Shown here: piece after piece, positions 1 to 5,406 of the stretch
Position numbering within the stretch: the stretch's first letter is position 1
Layout of the letters: the number at the start of each line of letters is the position of its first letter
NCBI GenBank assembly: GCA_023246275.1
Contig: JAHFIS010000036.1
Coordinates: 1 to 5,800, forward strand
Direction of reading: 5' to 3'
Source of the DNA: Candidatus Uhrbacteria bacterium
GTDB taxonomy: Bacteria > Patescibacteriota > Patescibacteriia > UBA9934 > GWF2-40-263
Length of the DNA stretch: 5,800 nt
Notes under the pieces: model-generated
Seen by the model: only the letters and a program-made list of their open reading frames with translations
Database searches by the model: none
Told to the model about the DNA's origin: nothing
Program-made: the position numbers and the translations under genes

Positions 1-321
1 GTGCACTTCTCGGCCGAGACCCCCGTCATCGCGGTGCTCGACCGCCAGTTCCGCCTCTCGGACGAGATCCTGCGCCACATGATCGTGGACCTGGTCCCGA
101 GCCAGGAGAAGGCCGTCGTGCAGATTCAGTCGTACGTGGCCCCGCTCTCCGAGGAGGCCCGCGACCTGCCGCGCCGCCCGACCGGCACGTCCACGGCCTC
201 GAGCGCCCCGCGCGCCGTTGCCGCCGAGCCCGTCGCCGCCCGCGCCGCCGACGTCGCGCCGTCCATGAGCATGGCCGAGCTCGACAAGAAGCTGGACGAG
301 ATCCTCGAAGTGGAAGCCTAA
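1..321 (+). CDS. rpsF: Small ribosomal subunit protein bS6, C-terminal part (5' end cut by the window)
   Basis: bS6 is a 30S platform protein that binds 16S rRNA together with bS18. The visible 106 residues begin inside the ferredoxin-like domain: the stretch from AVLDRQFRLSDEILRHMIV at about residues 11-29 is the last strand and helix typical of bS6. The first codon, GTG, is most likely an internal valine, because the N-terminal half of the domain is missing and must lie upstream. After about residue 45 come an Ala/Pro/Arg-rich linker and a short charged helix (SMAELDKKLDEILEVEA), an extension I associate with bS6 of Patescibacteria. The gene ends with TAA 37 nt before ssb and is followed by rpsR, the standard rpsF-ssb-rpsR order. 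Any S6:S18-binding leader would be outside the window. Identity is secure; completeness is not. Confidence 0.93.
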   Translation: MHFSAETPVIAVLDRQFRLSDEILRHMIVDLVPSQEKAVVQIQSYVAPLSEEARDLPRRPTGTSTASSAPRAVAAEPVAARAADVAPSMSMAELDKKLDEILEVEA

Positions 322-343
322 TCCAACAACTCGAGCCTAATCC
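315..343. repeat. Short direct repeat at the rpsF stop codon
   Basis: The 10-mer AGCCTAATCC occurs at 315-324 and again at 334-343, a 19-nt period. The first copy contains the rpsF stop codon TAA. The second copy lies in the loop of a weak hairpin (TCGAG 331-335 with CTCGA 344-348). The simplest reading is a small local duplication. A role in the rpsF-ssb junction is possible but unsupported. Confidence 0.5.
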
Positions 344-358
344 CTCGATACAACGGAT

Positions 359-817
359 ATGTTCTCCCTCAATCGCGCGACCGTCCTTGGCAACTGCACC
401 CGCGACCCGGAAATGCGGCAGACCGCCACCGGGCAGAACGTGTGCTCGTTCGGCATCGCCACCAACCGCACCTGGGTTGACGCCGCCGGCGCCAAGCAGG
501 AGGCGGCCGAGTTCCACAACGTGGTCGCCTGGGGCAAGCTGGCCGAGATCTGCTCGCAGTATCTCGCCAAGGGCCGCAAGGCGTACGTGGAAGGCAGGCT
601 GCAGACGCGGCAGTGGGACGCGCAGGACGGAACCAAGAAGAGCACGACCGAGATCGTCGCCGACAACGTGATCATTCTCGATCGCGCCGGCACCCCGGTT
701 GCCGCTTCCGGATCCGCCCCGACGTCCGCCACCCCGTTCAAGCCCGCCCCGCCGAAGGCCGCGGATCCCGCCCCGAATCCGGACGACGAGATCAAGATCG
801 AGGACATTCCGTTTTAA
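359..817 (+). CDS. ssb: Single-stranded DNA-binding protein SSB
   Basis: SSB coats single-stranded DNA during replication, recombination and repair, usually as a tetramer, and recruits partner enzymes through its C-terminal tip. This 152-residue protein has the full bacterial layout. The OB fold covers about residues 1-105, with recognisable blocks NRATVLGNCTRDPEMRQT near the start, the FGIATNRTW strand, EFHNVVAWGKLAEI, and KGRKAYVEGRLQTRQW. A Pro/Ala-rich disordered linker follows (about 110-138), then an acidic tip ending EDIPF, close to the canonical DDDIPF partner-binding motif. The ATG at 359 opens directly into the family's first strand, so the start is well placed, although no Shine-Dalgarno sequence precedes it. 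It lies between rpsF and rpsR, six nucleotides from the latter, consistent with one transcript. Confidence 0.96.
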   Translation: MFSLNRATVLGNCTRDPEMRQTATGQNVCSFGIATNRTWVDAAGAKQEAAEFHNVVAWGKLAEICSQYLAKGRKAYVEGRLQTRQWDAQDGTKKSTTEIVADNVIILDRAGTPVAASGSAPTSATPFKPAPPKAADPAPNPDDEIKIEDIPF

Positions 818-823
818 ACTCCT

Positions 824-1066
824 ATGCAAAACAACCGCACCGAGCAGCAGAACGCCATGCGAAAGATTCGCCAGTGCTACTTCTGCCTGAACAACATCCC
901 GACGGTCGACTACAAGGACACCAACATGATCAAGCGTTTCATGTCTTCCTTCGCGAAGATCGTCCCGCGCAAGCGCAGCAAGGTGTGCGCCCTCCACCAG
1001 CGCCGCCTCGAGAACGCCATCAAGCGTTCTAGGATCATGGCCTTGGTCCCGTTCATCCAGCGCTAG
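824..1066 (+). CDS. rpsR: Small ribosomal subunit protein bS18, zinc-binding (C+) form
   Basis: bS18 sits on the 30S platform next to bS6. The 80-residue protein contains the conserved core VDYKDTNMIKRFMS, the KIVPRKRS segment, and the C-terminal AIKRSRIMALVPF helix that contacts 16S rRNA. Cys18 and Cys21 (CYFC) together with Cys55 and His58 (CALH) form a plausible four-ligand zinc site. This is the C+ version of bS18, as opposed to the Cys-less form of E. coli. The chosen ATG at 824 lies six nucleotides after the ssb stop. Met12 is an in-frame alternative that would still keep the zinc ligands. No Shine-Dalgarno sequence is visible, so translational coupling to ssb is a reasonable inference. 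The downstream ligase gene begins only three nucleotides after the stop. Confidence 0.96.
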   Translation: MQNNRTEQQNAMRKIRQCYFCLNNIPTVDYKDTNMIKRFMSSFAKIVPRKRSKVCALHQRRLENAIKRSRIMALVPFIQR

Positions 1067-1069
1067 ACT

Positions 1070-2059
1070 ATGACCCGTGATCTGATGAAGATCGCAAAGG
1101 AACGCGAGATCGTGAACAACACGATCCGTTCTTTTTTTTGCGACCGCGGCTATACGGAGGTTGAGACCCCAATCGTCGTCCGCTCGCCTGGAATGGAACC
1201 GAACCTCGTGCCGTTCGAGACGATGGTGGTCGAACCCGACGGGACGAAGCATTTCGCGGGCCTGATCACGAGCCCGGAGTATTCCATGAAGAAGCTGATG
1301 GGCGCGGGGATGGAAAAGATCTTCACGCTGACGAAGGTCTTTCGCAACGTCGAGGAGCTGGGAGGAACGCACAACCCCGAGTTCACGATGCTCGAGTGGT
1401 ACCAGCAGGGAGCGGACTATGTCGAGTGCATGAACGAGACCGAGGCGCTTGTGAAGGCTGTCTGTCCGAACCTTTCGTCCGCCCCGTTTCGACGCGTCCG
1501 CGTCCGCGACCTCTTTCTCCAGCACATCGGCCTCGACCTCGATGACGCGACGACGGACGATCTCAAAGCATCCTGCGCCAAGCACAAAATCCACACCGAC
1601 CCTTCCGATACCGAGTCGGATCTCTACTACCGCCTCTTCCTCGCGCTCGTCGAACCGCACATCCAGACCGTCGACGGCACGAATCTCCCGCCGCTGTTTC
1701 TCTACGACTACCCGAAGCACCAGGCCGCGCTGTCGCGACTGACCGCCGACGGCAAATATGGCGAGCGCTTCGAGCTTTACATTGACGGCATCGAGCTCTG
1801 CAACGCGTTCACCGAGCTGACCGACGCCGAAGAGCAGCGCCGCCGATTCGTCGAGGAAGGCGAGGAACGCCGCGTGCTCGGCAAGACCGTGTTCCCGCTC
1901 GACGAGGAACTGCTGCGCTTGCTGCCGAACTTGAAGAACCCGTCCTACGGCAACGCGCTCGGAGTCGATCGTCTCCATATGATCGCGACGGGGGCGAAGT
2001 CGATCGAGGAAGTGATGTTATTCCCGGCGGGTGGGTTGTTCAAAGTCTTTGGGAATTAA
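1070..2059 (+). CDS. epmA: EF-P lysine ligase, EpmA/PoxA/GenX type (truncated class II LysRS paralogue)
   Basis: EpmA activates (R)-beta-lysine with ATP and attaches it to a conserved lysine of elongation factor P, which helps the ribosome through polyproline stretches. The 329-residue length matches E. coli EpmA (about 325). The protein starts directly in the class II catalytic domain, without the N-terminal anticodon-binding domain of lysyl-tRNA synthetase. Visible family blocks are motif 1 around RGYTEVETPIV (26-36), TSPEYSMKKL (67-76), motif 2 FRNVEELGGTHNPEFTMLEWY (91-111), ERFELYIDGIELCNAFTEL (232-250), and motif 3 GNALGVDRL (294-302). Ala296 in motif 3 corresponds to the alanine that sets EpmA apart from LysRS, which has glycine there. 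ATG 1070 was chosen because it lies 3 nt after rpsR; Met6 is an alternative. No Shine-Dalgarno sequence is seen. The next gene encodes its expected substrate, EF-P. No gene for EpmB, which makes beta-lysine, lies in the window. Confidence 0.92.
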   Translation: MTRDLMKIAKEREIVNNTIRSFFCDRGYTEVETPIVVRSPGMEPNLVPFETMVVEPDGTKHFAGLITSPEYSMKKLMGAGMEKIFTLTKVFRNVEELGGTHNPEFTMLEWYQQGADYVECMNETEALVKAVCPNLSSAPFRRVRVRDLFLQHIGLDLDDATTDDLKASCAKHKIHTDPSDTESDLYYRLFLALVEPHIQTVDGTNLPPLFLYDYPKHQAALSRLTADGKYGERFELYIDGIELCNAFTELTDAEEQRRRFVEEGEERRVLGKTVFPLDEELLRLLPNLKNPSYGNALGVDRLHMIATGAKSIEEVMLFPAGGLFKVFGN

Positions 2060-2067
2060 ACCATTCA

Positions 2068-2096
2068 TTGCCAATAATCCCCCTGGCTGGTACCAT
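2068..2096 (+). promoter_or_regulatory. Candidate sigma70-type promoter for efp
   Basis: TTGCCA (2068-2073) and TACCAT (2091-2096) are separated by exactly 17 nt. They match the TTGACA and TATAAT consensus at five and four of six positions. Transcription would start near 2103, about 25 nt before the efp ATG. This is the largest gap inside the rpsF-efp cluster, so an internal promoter here makes sense. The call is by eye and uncertain. Confidence 0.35.
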
Positions 2097-2127
2097 CCCA
2101 GCGATATTCGAAACGTGAACATCCTCT

Positions 2128-2694
2128 ATGCCATCACCAAACGAACTGAAGAAAGGGACGGTTATCCGATACGACGGCAATCTTTGGGCCGTGGTCGACT
2201 TTCAGCGCGTGTCGCCGGGGAAGGGATCCTCGTTCGTGCGCACCCGCATCAAGAACATGACCACCGGGAAGGTCGTGGAGAACAACTTCAAGTCTTCCGA
2301 GACGCTCGAGTTCGAGGACGTGCAGTACAAGAAGATGCAGTACCTGTTCAACGACGGGCAGCTGTACACCTTTATGGACAACCAGAGCTACGAGCAGATC
2401 ACCATGGGCAAGGAGGACATCGGCGAGGACGTCCGGTTCTTGAAGGAGGGGCTCGAGGTGACCATCGTCATGCACGAGGAAAAGGCGCTCACCATCCAGC
2501 TCCCGCTGAAGATCCAGTACAAGATCGCGCAGACCGAGCCGGCCGTGAAGGGGGACTCGGCGAGCGGCAACGTGTCCAAGGACGCGGTGACCGACAACGG
2601 CCTCGCCATCCGCGTCCCGATCTTCATCGCCGAGGGCGACGAGGTGATGGTGAACACTGAGGAGGGAACGTACGTGGAGCGCGTCAGCAAGTAA
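2128..2694 (+). CDS. efp: Elongation factor P
   Basis: EF-P binds the ribosome between the P and E sites and stimulates peptide bond formation at consecutive prolines. The 188-residue length is normal for the family. The N-terminal KOW-like domain carries the modification loop SPGKGSSF, with Lys32 at the position of E. coli Lys34, the residue beta-lysylated by EpmA. The two OB domains follow: domain II around YLFNDGQLYTFMDNQSYEQI, and domain III ending in the family signature NGLAIRVPIFIAEGDEV and the final EGTYVERV (157-186). ATG 2128 gives the expected N-terminus, and no Shine-Dalgarno sequence precedes it. The gene follows epmA by 68 nt, placing enzyme and substrate side by side. A hairpin terminator begins just after the stop codon. 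Confidence 0.97.
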   Translation: MPSPNELKKGTVIRYDGNLWAVVDFQRVSPGKGSSFVRTRIKNMTTGKVVENNFKSSETLEFEDVQYKKMQYLFNDGQLYTFMDNQSYEQITMGKEDIGEDVRFLKEGLEVTIVMHEEKALTIQLPLKIQYKIAQTEPAVKGDSASGNVSKDAVTDNGLAIRVPIFIAEGDEVMVNTEEGTYVERVSK

Positions 2695-2698
2695 GAAT

Positions 2699-2730
2699 AA
2701 AAAAAGCCGGTCCTGAGAGGGGCCGGTTTG
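2699..2730. terminator. Bidirectional intrinsic terminator between efp and the convergent minus-strand gene
   Basis: CCGGTCC (2707-2713) pairs with GGGCCGG (2720-2726): seven base pairs including one G-T wobble, with a six-nucleotide loop. On the plus strand it is followed only by TTTGCG. On the minus strand it is followed, after one C, by seven T residues (the A run at 2699-2705). It can therefore end efp transcripts, but it looks stronger for the minus-strand gene, whose stop codon is three nucleotides away. Confidence 0.8.
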
Positions 2731-2732
2731 CG

Positions 2733-3575
2733 TTACCGTCGAAACGGCATGCGCAGGGGATGGCGCGTCTGGTTGGACGCGTAGGCGGGGACCGGGTGCG
2801 GGTCGAAGCCGGTGTGGATGCGGTTCAGCATCGCGTGGAACCGCTGGATCGGGCCGTGGTTGGCGGCGACGGCCGGGCGGCGGGCGACGACGGGCTTGGG
2901 CTCGTCGGCGGCGGGAGGTTCCGGGACGGGTTCCGGTGCCGCGGGGGCCGGCGGGGCGAACAGGCTCTCAAGCATGTGTCGCGCGCGAGATCCGAGCGAC
3001 TTGGCGAGGCGGAGCGGAAAGAACTTCGTCTCCTGGTGGTGGTCGAACACGAGCGCGACGCCGATGGCGTTGCCGGGCTCGGCGCGCCTCGACCAGTCGC
3101 CGATCGCGTCGAGAAGGTCGCGGATCGCGTGGGCGATGCGCTCGGCCATCGGCTTCAGGCTGAGGCCGATGTGGTCCTCGATCTCGAGGTAGAAGCGCGG
3201 GACGTCGCGCAGCGGGCGCACGATGGCCGCGCGCAGGAAGTCCTCGATCTTCCCGCGGATCCCGCGCCGGAGCGTGAACTGCACCTCGGCGATCGCCTCG
3301 GTCCGCTCATCGTTCAGCAGGACCAGCTCGACGCGCTCGTCGCGGGCGTAGTCGTCCCTGTAGTCGATCGAGCGGTGCGGGACCGCCAGGCGAGCGAGCG
3401 CCTTGTCGACCGCCGTCTGCAGCTTGATGCCGAAGCGGTTCTCGACGCCGGGCTCGGGGCTCTGCCGCCCGAGTTCCCTGCGCTCGAATCGCTCCCTCCG
3501 TTCCGTGCGAGACTGCTTGGGGCCGCTGCGTCGCCGCGATACGGCATTGGGCTGGAATGGGCTGCGTGCTTGCAC
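2733..3575 (-). CDS. Unrecognised 280-residue protein divergent from recA
   Basis: I do not recognise this family. The GTG start at 3575 was chosen because AAGGAG lies five nucleotides upstream (3581-3586); the frame stays open further upstream, but that extension would run into recA. The protein has four visible parts: a very basic, probably disordered N-terminus (about 13-39, rich in Arg/Glu), a globular region (about 45-205) with normal alternation of hydrophobic and charged residues, an Ala/Pro-rich linker (about 207-238), and a short His/Pro/Arg-rich tail. No signal peptide or membrane segment is visible, so it is probably cytoplasmic. The segment RVELVLLN followed by AIAEVQF (81-100) faintly recalls the acidic-residue then E-x-Q/K arrangement of PD-(D/E)XK nucleases. 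This is a weak resemblance, not an assignment. The opposite strand is also open, but its translation lacks a normal aromatic and lysine content. The gene shares its upstream region with recA. Confidence 0.8.
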   Translation of the reverse strand: MQARSPFQPNAVSRRRSGPKQSRTERRERFERRELGRQSPEPGVENRFGIKLQTAVDKALARLAVPHRSIDYRDDYARDERVELVLLNDERTEAIAEVQFTLRRGIRGKIEDFLRAAIVRPLRDVPRFYLEIEDHIGLSLKPMAERIAHAIRDLLDAIGDWSRRAEPGNAIGVALVFDHHQETKFFPLRLAKSLGSRARHMLESLFAPPAPAAPEPVPEPPAADEPKPVVARRPAVAANHGPIQRFHAMLNRIHTGFDPHPVPAYASNQTRHPLRMPFRR

Positions 3576-3580
3576 TGATT

Positions 3581-3586
3581 CTCCTT
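3581..3586 (-). promoter_or_regulatory. Shine-Dalgarno site fixing the GTG start at 3575
   Basis: On the minus strand AAGGAG lies five nucleotides before GTG. It is the strongest ribosome binding site in the window and decides the start of the unrecognised gene at 2733-3575, where no ATG is suitably placed. Confidence 0.8.
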
Positions 3587-3599
3587 GGGTTTTGGGTTG

Positions 3600-3627
3600 C
3601 ACCGTGCGCAAAAAGATTAGCACGGTG
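3600..3627. promoter_or_regulatory. Perfect 8-bp inverted repeat enclosing the minus-strand -10 region
   Basis: CACCGTGC (3600-3607) and GCACGGTG (3620-3627) are perfect reverse complements around a 12-nt AT-rich centre. The centre contains the proposed -10 element (3614-3619) of the minus-strand gene. It could be an operator for a dimeric repressor or a hairpin. The position across the -10 favours an operator, but no regulator is identified. Confidence 0.5.
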
Positions 3628-3642
3628 GATAAGTCTTTGCAA
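3614..3642 (-). promoter_or_regulatory. Candidate promoter for the minus-strand gene
   Basis: Read on the minus strand, TTGCAA (3642-3637), a 17-nt spacer and TAATCT (3619-3614) form a sigma70-like pair. A TGC immediately before the -10 gives an extended -10 (TGCTAATCT). Transcription would begin near 3607, leaving a leader of about 32 nt that includes the Shine-Dalgarno site. The proposed recA promoter shares the GTGCTAnnCT pattern, which supports both calls modestly. Confidence 0.4.
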
Positions 3643-3652
3643 CGAGAAAACT

Positions 3653-3668
3653 GTCGGAATATCCCGAC
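3653..3668. promoter_or_regulatory. Near-perfect 16-bp palindrome, operator-like
   Basis: GTCGGAATATCCCGAC matches its own reverse complement at 14 of 16 positions: GTCGG and CCGAC arms around an ATAT centre. It lies in the recA-divergent gap, just upstream of the minus-strand -35. The geometry suits a dimeric helix-turn-helix repressor. It does not match the Gram-negative (CTG-N10-CAG) or Gram-positive (GAAC-N4-GTTC) LexA boxes. Confidence 0.4.
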
Positions 3669-3743
3669 GGATTCTTTTGCGCTCTGATTCGCGGAGAACG
3701 CGCGATTCCTGGTCGCGACTGTTATCCAGAACTGACAAAATAG

Positions 3744-3777
3744 TCGACAACCCAGCCAAATTATGATAGTTTGTCGA
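3744..3777. promoter_or_regulatory. 7-bp inverted repeat overlapping the recA -35 element
   Basis: TCGACAA (3744-3750) and TTGTCGA (3771-3777) are perfect reverse complements separated by 20 nt of AT-rich DNA. The right arm contains the proposed recA -35. The left arm reads as an identical -35 on the minus strand. This may be an operator spanning the promoter, or simply two divergent -35 boxes with the same sequence. Confidence 0.4.
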
Positions 3778-3799
3778 TAGGGGCGCGGCGTGCTACCCT
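3771..3799 (+). promoter_or_regulatory. Candidate recA promoter
   Basis: TTGTCG (3771-3776), a 17-nt spacer and TACCCT (3794-3799) preceded by TGC form a plausible sigma70-type promoter with an extended -10. Transcription would start near 3806, about 29 nt before the recA ATG. An isolated TATGAT at 3762-3767 is a better -10 hexamer but lacks a usable -35 at normal spacing. Confidence 0.4.
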
Positions 3800-3834
3800 G
3801 TTCTAACTGATCCCGGTGAATAATCAAAAATTGT

Positions 3835-4896
<1,062 letters not shown>

Positions 4897-4914
4897 CGCG
4901 AACATAATTCTTGT

Positions 4915-4920
4915 GGGGAG
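4915..4920 (+). promoter_or_regulatory. Shine-Dalgarno site fixing the ATG start at 4929
   Basis: GGGGAG lies eight nucleotides before the ATG at 4929. It favours this start over the in-frame TTG at 4911, which would place the Shine-Dalgarno sequence inside the coding region. Confidence 0.75.
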
Positions 4921-4928
4921 ATAAGAAT

Positions 4929-5369
4929 ATGAAAGCTCAACCGAGCAATCAGGAACTGATGGACGCGATTATCGGAGTTGTAAAATGTGAGTTTGTCTCA
5001 TTTCGGTCCGAGATCAAAGGAATGATCGTCGATGGCGTCGGCGAGGCGTTGGAACAGATGGTTTTTCCGCGTTTTGTGGAAATGGAGGATCGGTTTGAAA
5101 CCATCGACAAGCGGTTCGATACGATGGACAAACGTTTCGATGCCATGGACAATCGCTTTGACGCGATGGACAGTCGCTTCGAGCGCGTCGAGGCGCGCCT
5201 TGCGGAGACGGTCACGATTGATCAGCTCGATCGCAGGCTGCTCAGCCTTAAGGACGAGCTGAAGGACACGGGCGCGAGGGCTATCCGAAAACTTACTCAT
5301 CTCGCTCAGATTTTGCACGCAAATAACGTGCTGAGCGCCGCACAGGTAGTGGAAGTTGGACGAGCATAA
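4929..5369 (+). CDS. Small heptad-repeat coiled-coil protein of unknown function
   Basis: The protein has 146 residues from the ATG at 4929. Its centre (about 52-95) is a regular heptad array of RFDxMDx type, with Phe at 56, 63, 70, 77 and 84 and Leu at 91. These alternate with Ile/Met/Val at 59, 66, 73, 80 and 87. The 3-4 hydrophobic spacing predicts a parallel coiled coil, probably dimeric or trimeric. The N-terminal 50 residues (Glu/Ile-rich, one Cys) and C-terminal 50 residues look helical. No signal peptide, transmembrane segment or catalytic motif is visible. Similar small RFDxMD proteins are, from general knowledge, common and uncharacterised in Patescibacteria and in phage or plasmid genes. 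It follows recA by 32 nt, so shared transcription is likely. Codon use is less GC-biased than in recA, especially in the first 50 codons. No function is assigned. Confidence 0.85.
   Translation: MKAQPSNQELMDAIIGVVKCEFVSFRSEIKGMIVDGVGEALEQMVFPRFVEMEDRFETIDKRFDTMDKRFDAMDNRFDAMDSRFERVEARLAETVTIDQLDRRLLSLKDELKDTGARAIRKLTHLAQILHANNVLSAAQVVEVGRA
5091..5195 (+). repeat. Five 21-bp tandem repeat units encoding the coiled-coil heptads
   Basis: Units begin at 5091, 5112, 5133, 5154 and 5175, each opening with CGN TTY GAN (the last with GAG). Each encodes a seven-residue heptad starting RF(D/E). The middle units are the most alike, and the fifth diverges. Third-position differences between units indicate an old expansion under protein-level selection rather than a very recent duplication. 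Confidence 0.85.
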
Positions 5370-5406
5370 CCTAAAGTCCCGGCCCTATGCGGGCTGGGAT
5401 TTTAGG
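5370..5406. terminator. Convergent bidirectional terminator hairpin with a 16-bp stem
   Basis: CCTAAAGTCCCGGCCC (5370-5385) pairs along its full length with 5391-5406, with two G-T wobbles and loop TATGC. The inner nine-base-pair part (5377-5385 with 5391-5399) is followed by TTTTAGGTT, giving a reasonable plus-strand terminator directly after the coiled-coil gene's stop. The right arm is also coding sequence for the end of the minus-strand gene, whose TAG lies at 5387-5385 at the edge of the left arm and loop. Confidence 0.75.

Noticed and set aside
26..1978. A 650-codon open frame on the minus strand opposite ssb, rpsR and epmA
   Set aside because: It lies antisense to three firmly identified genes, its translation is Arg/Val/Leu/Asp-rich with low-complexity ends, and it matches no family. 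It is a by-product of GC-rich codon use.
1070..2059. Annotation as lysyl-tRNA synthetase (LysS)
   Set aside because: The protein lacks the N-terminal anticodon-binding domain, is about 330 rather than about 500 residues, carries Ala in motif 3, and lies beside efp. All of these point to EpmA.
2086..2102. Small hairpin GCTGG/CCAGC before efp as a regulatory structure
   Set aside because: It has only five base pairs, no T run, and overlaps the better-supported promoter -10. It could easily arise by chance.
2760..3578. A 272-codon open frame on the plus strand opposite the unknown minus-strand gene
   Set aside because: Its translation is dominated by Val, Asp, Arg, Gly and Leu, with almost no Tyr, Lys or Trp, typical of an antisense shadow. 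The minus frame has normal composition, a strong ribosome binding site and a terminator.
3653..3740. Classical LexA boxes upstream of recA
   Set aside because: CTG-N10-CAG and GAAC-N4-GTTC were looked for. Only partial look-alikes were found (for example GAACGCGCGATTC near 3697), and none meets either consensus.
4911..4928. TTG start at 4911 for the coiled-coil gene
   Set aside because: The GGGGAG ribosome binding site lies inside this extension and points to the ATG at 4929.
5091..5195. Tandem repeats read as a CRISPR-like or mobile repeat array
   Set aside because: The units are contiguous 21-bp codon-aligned heptads with no spacers, fully explained by the coiled coil they encode.
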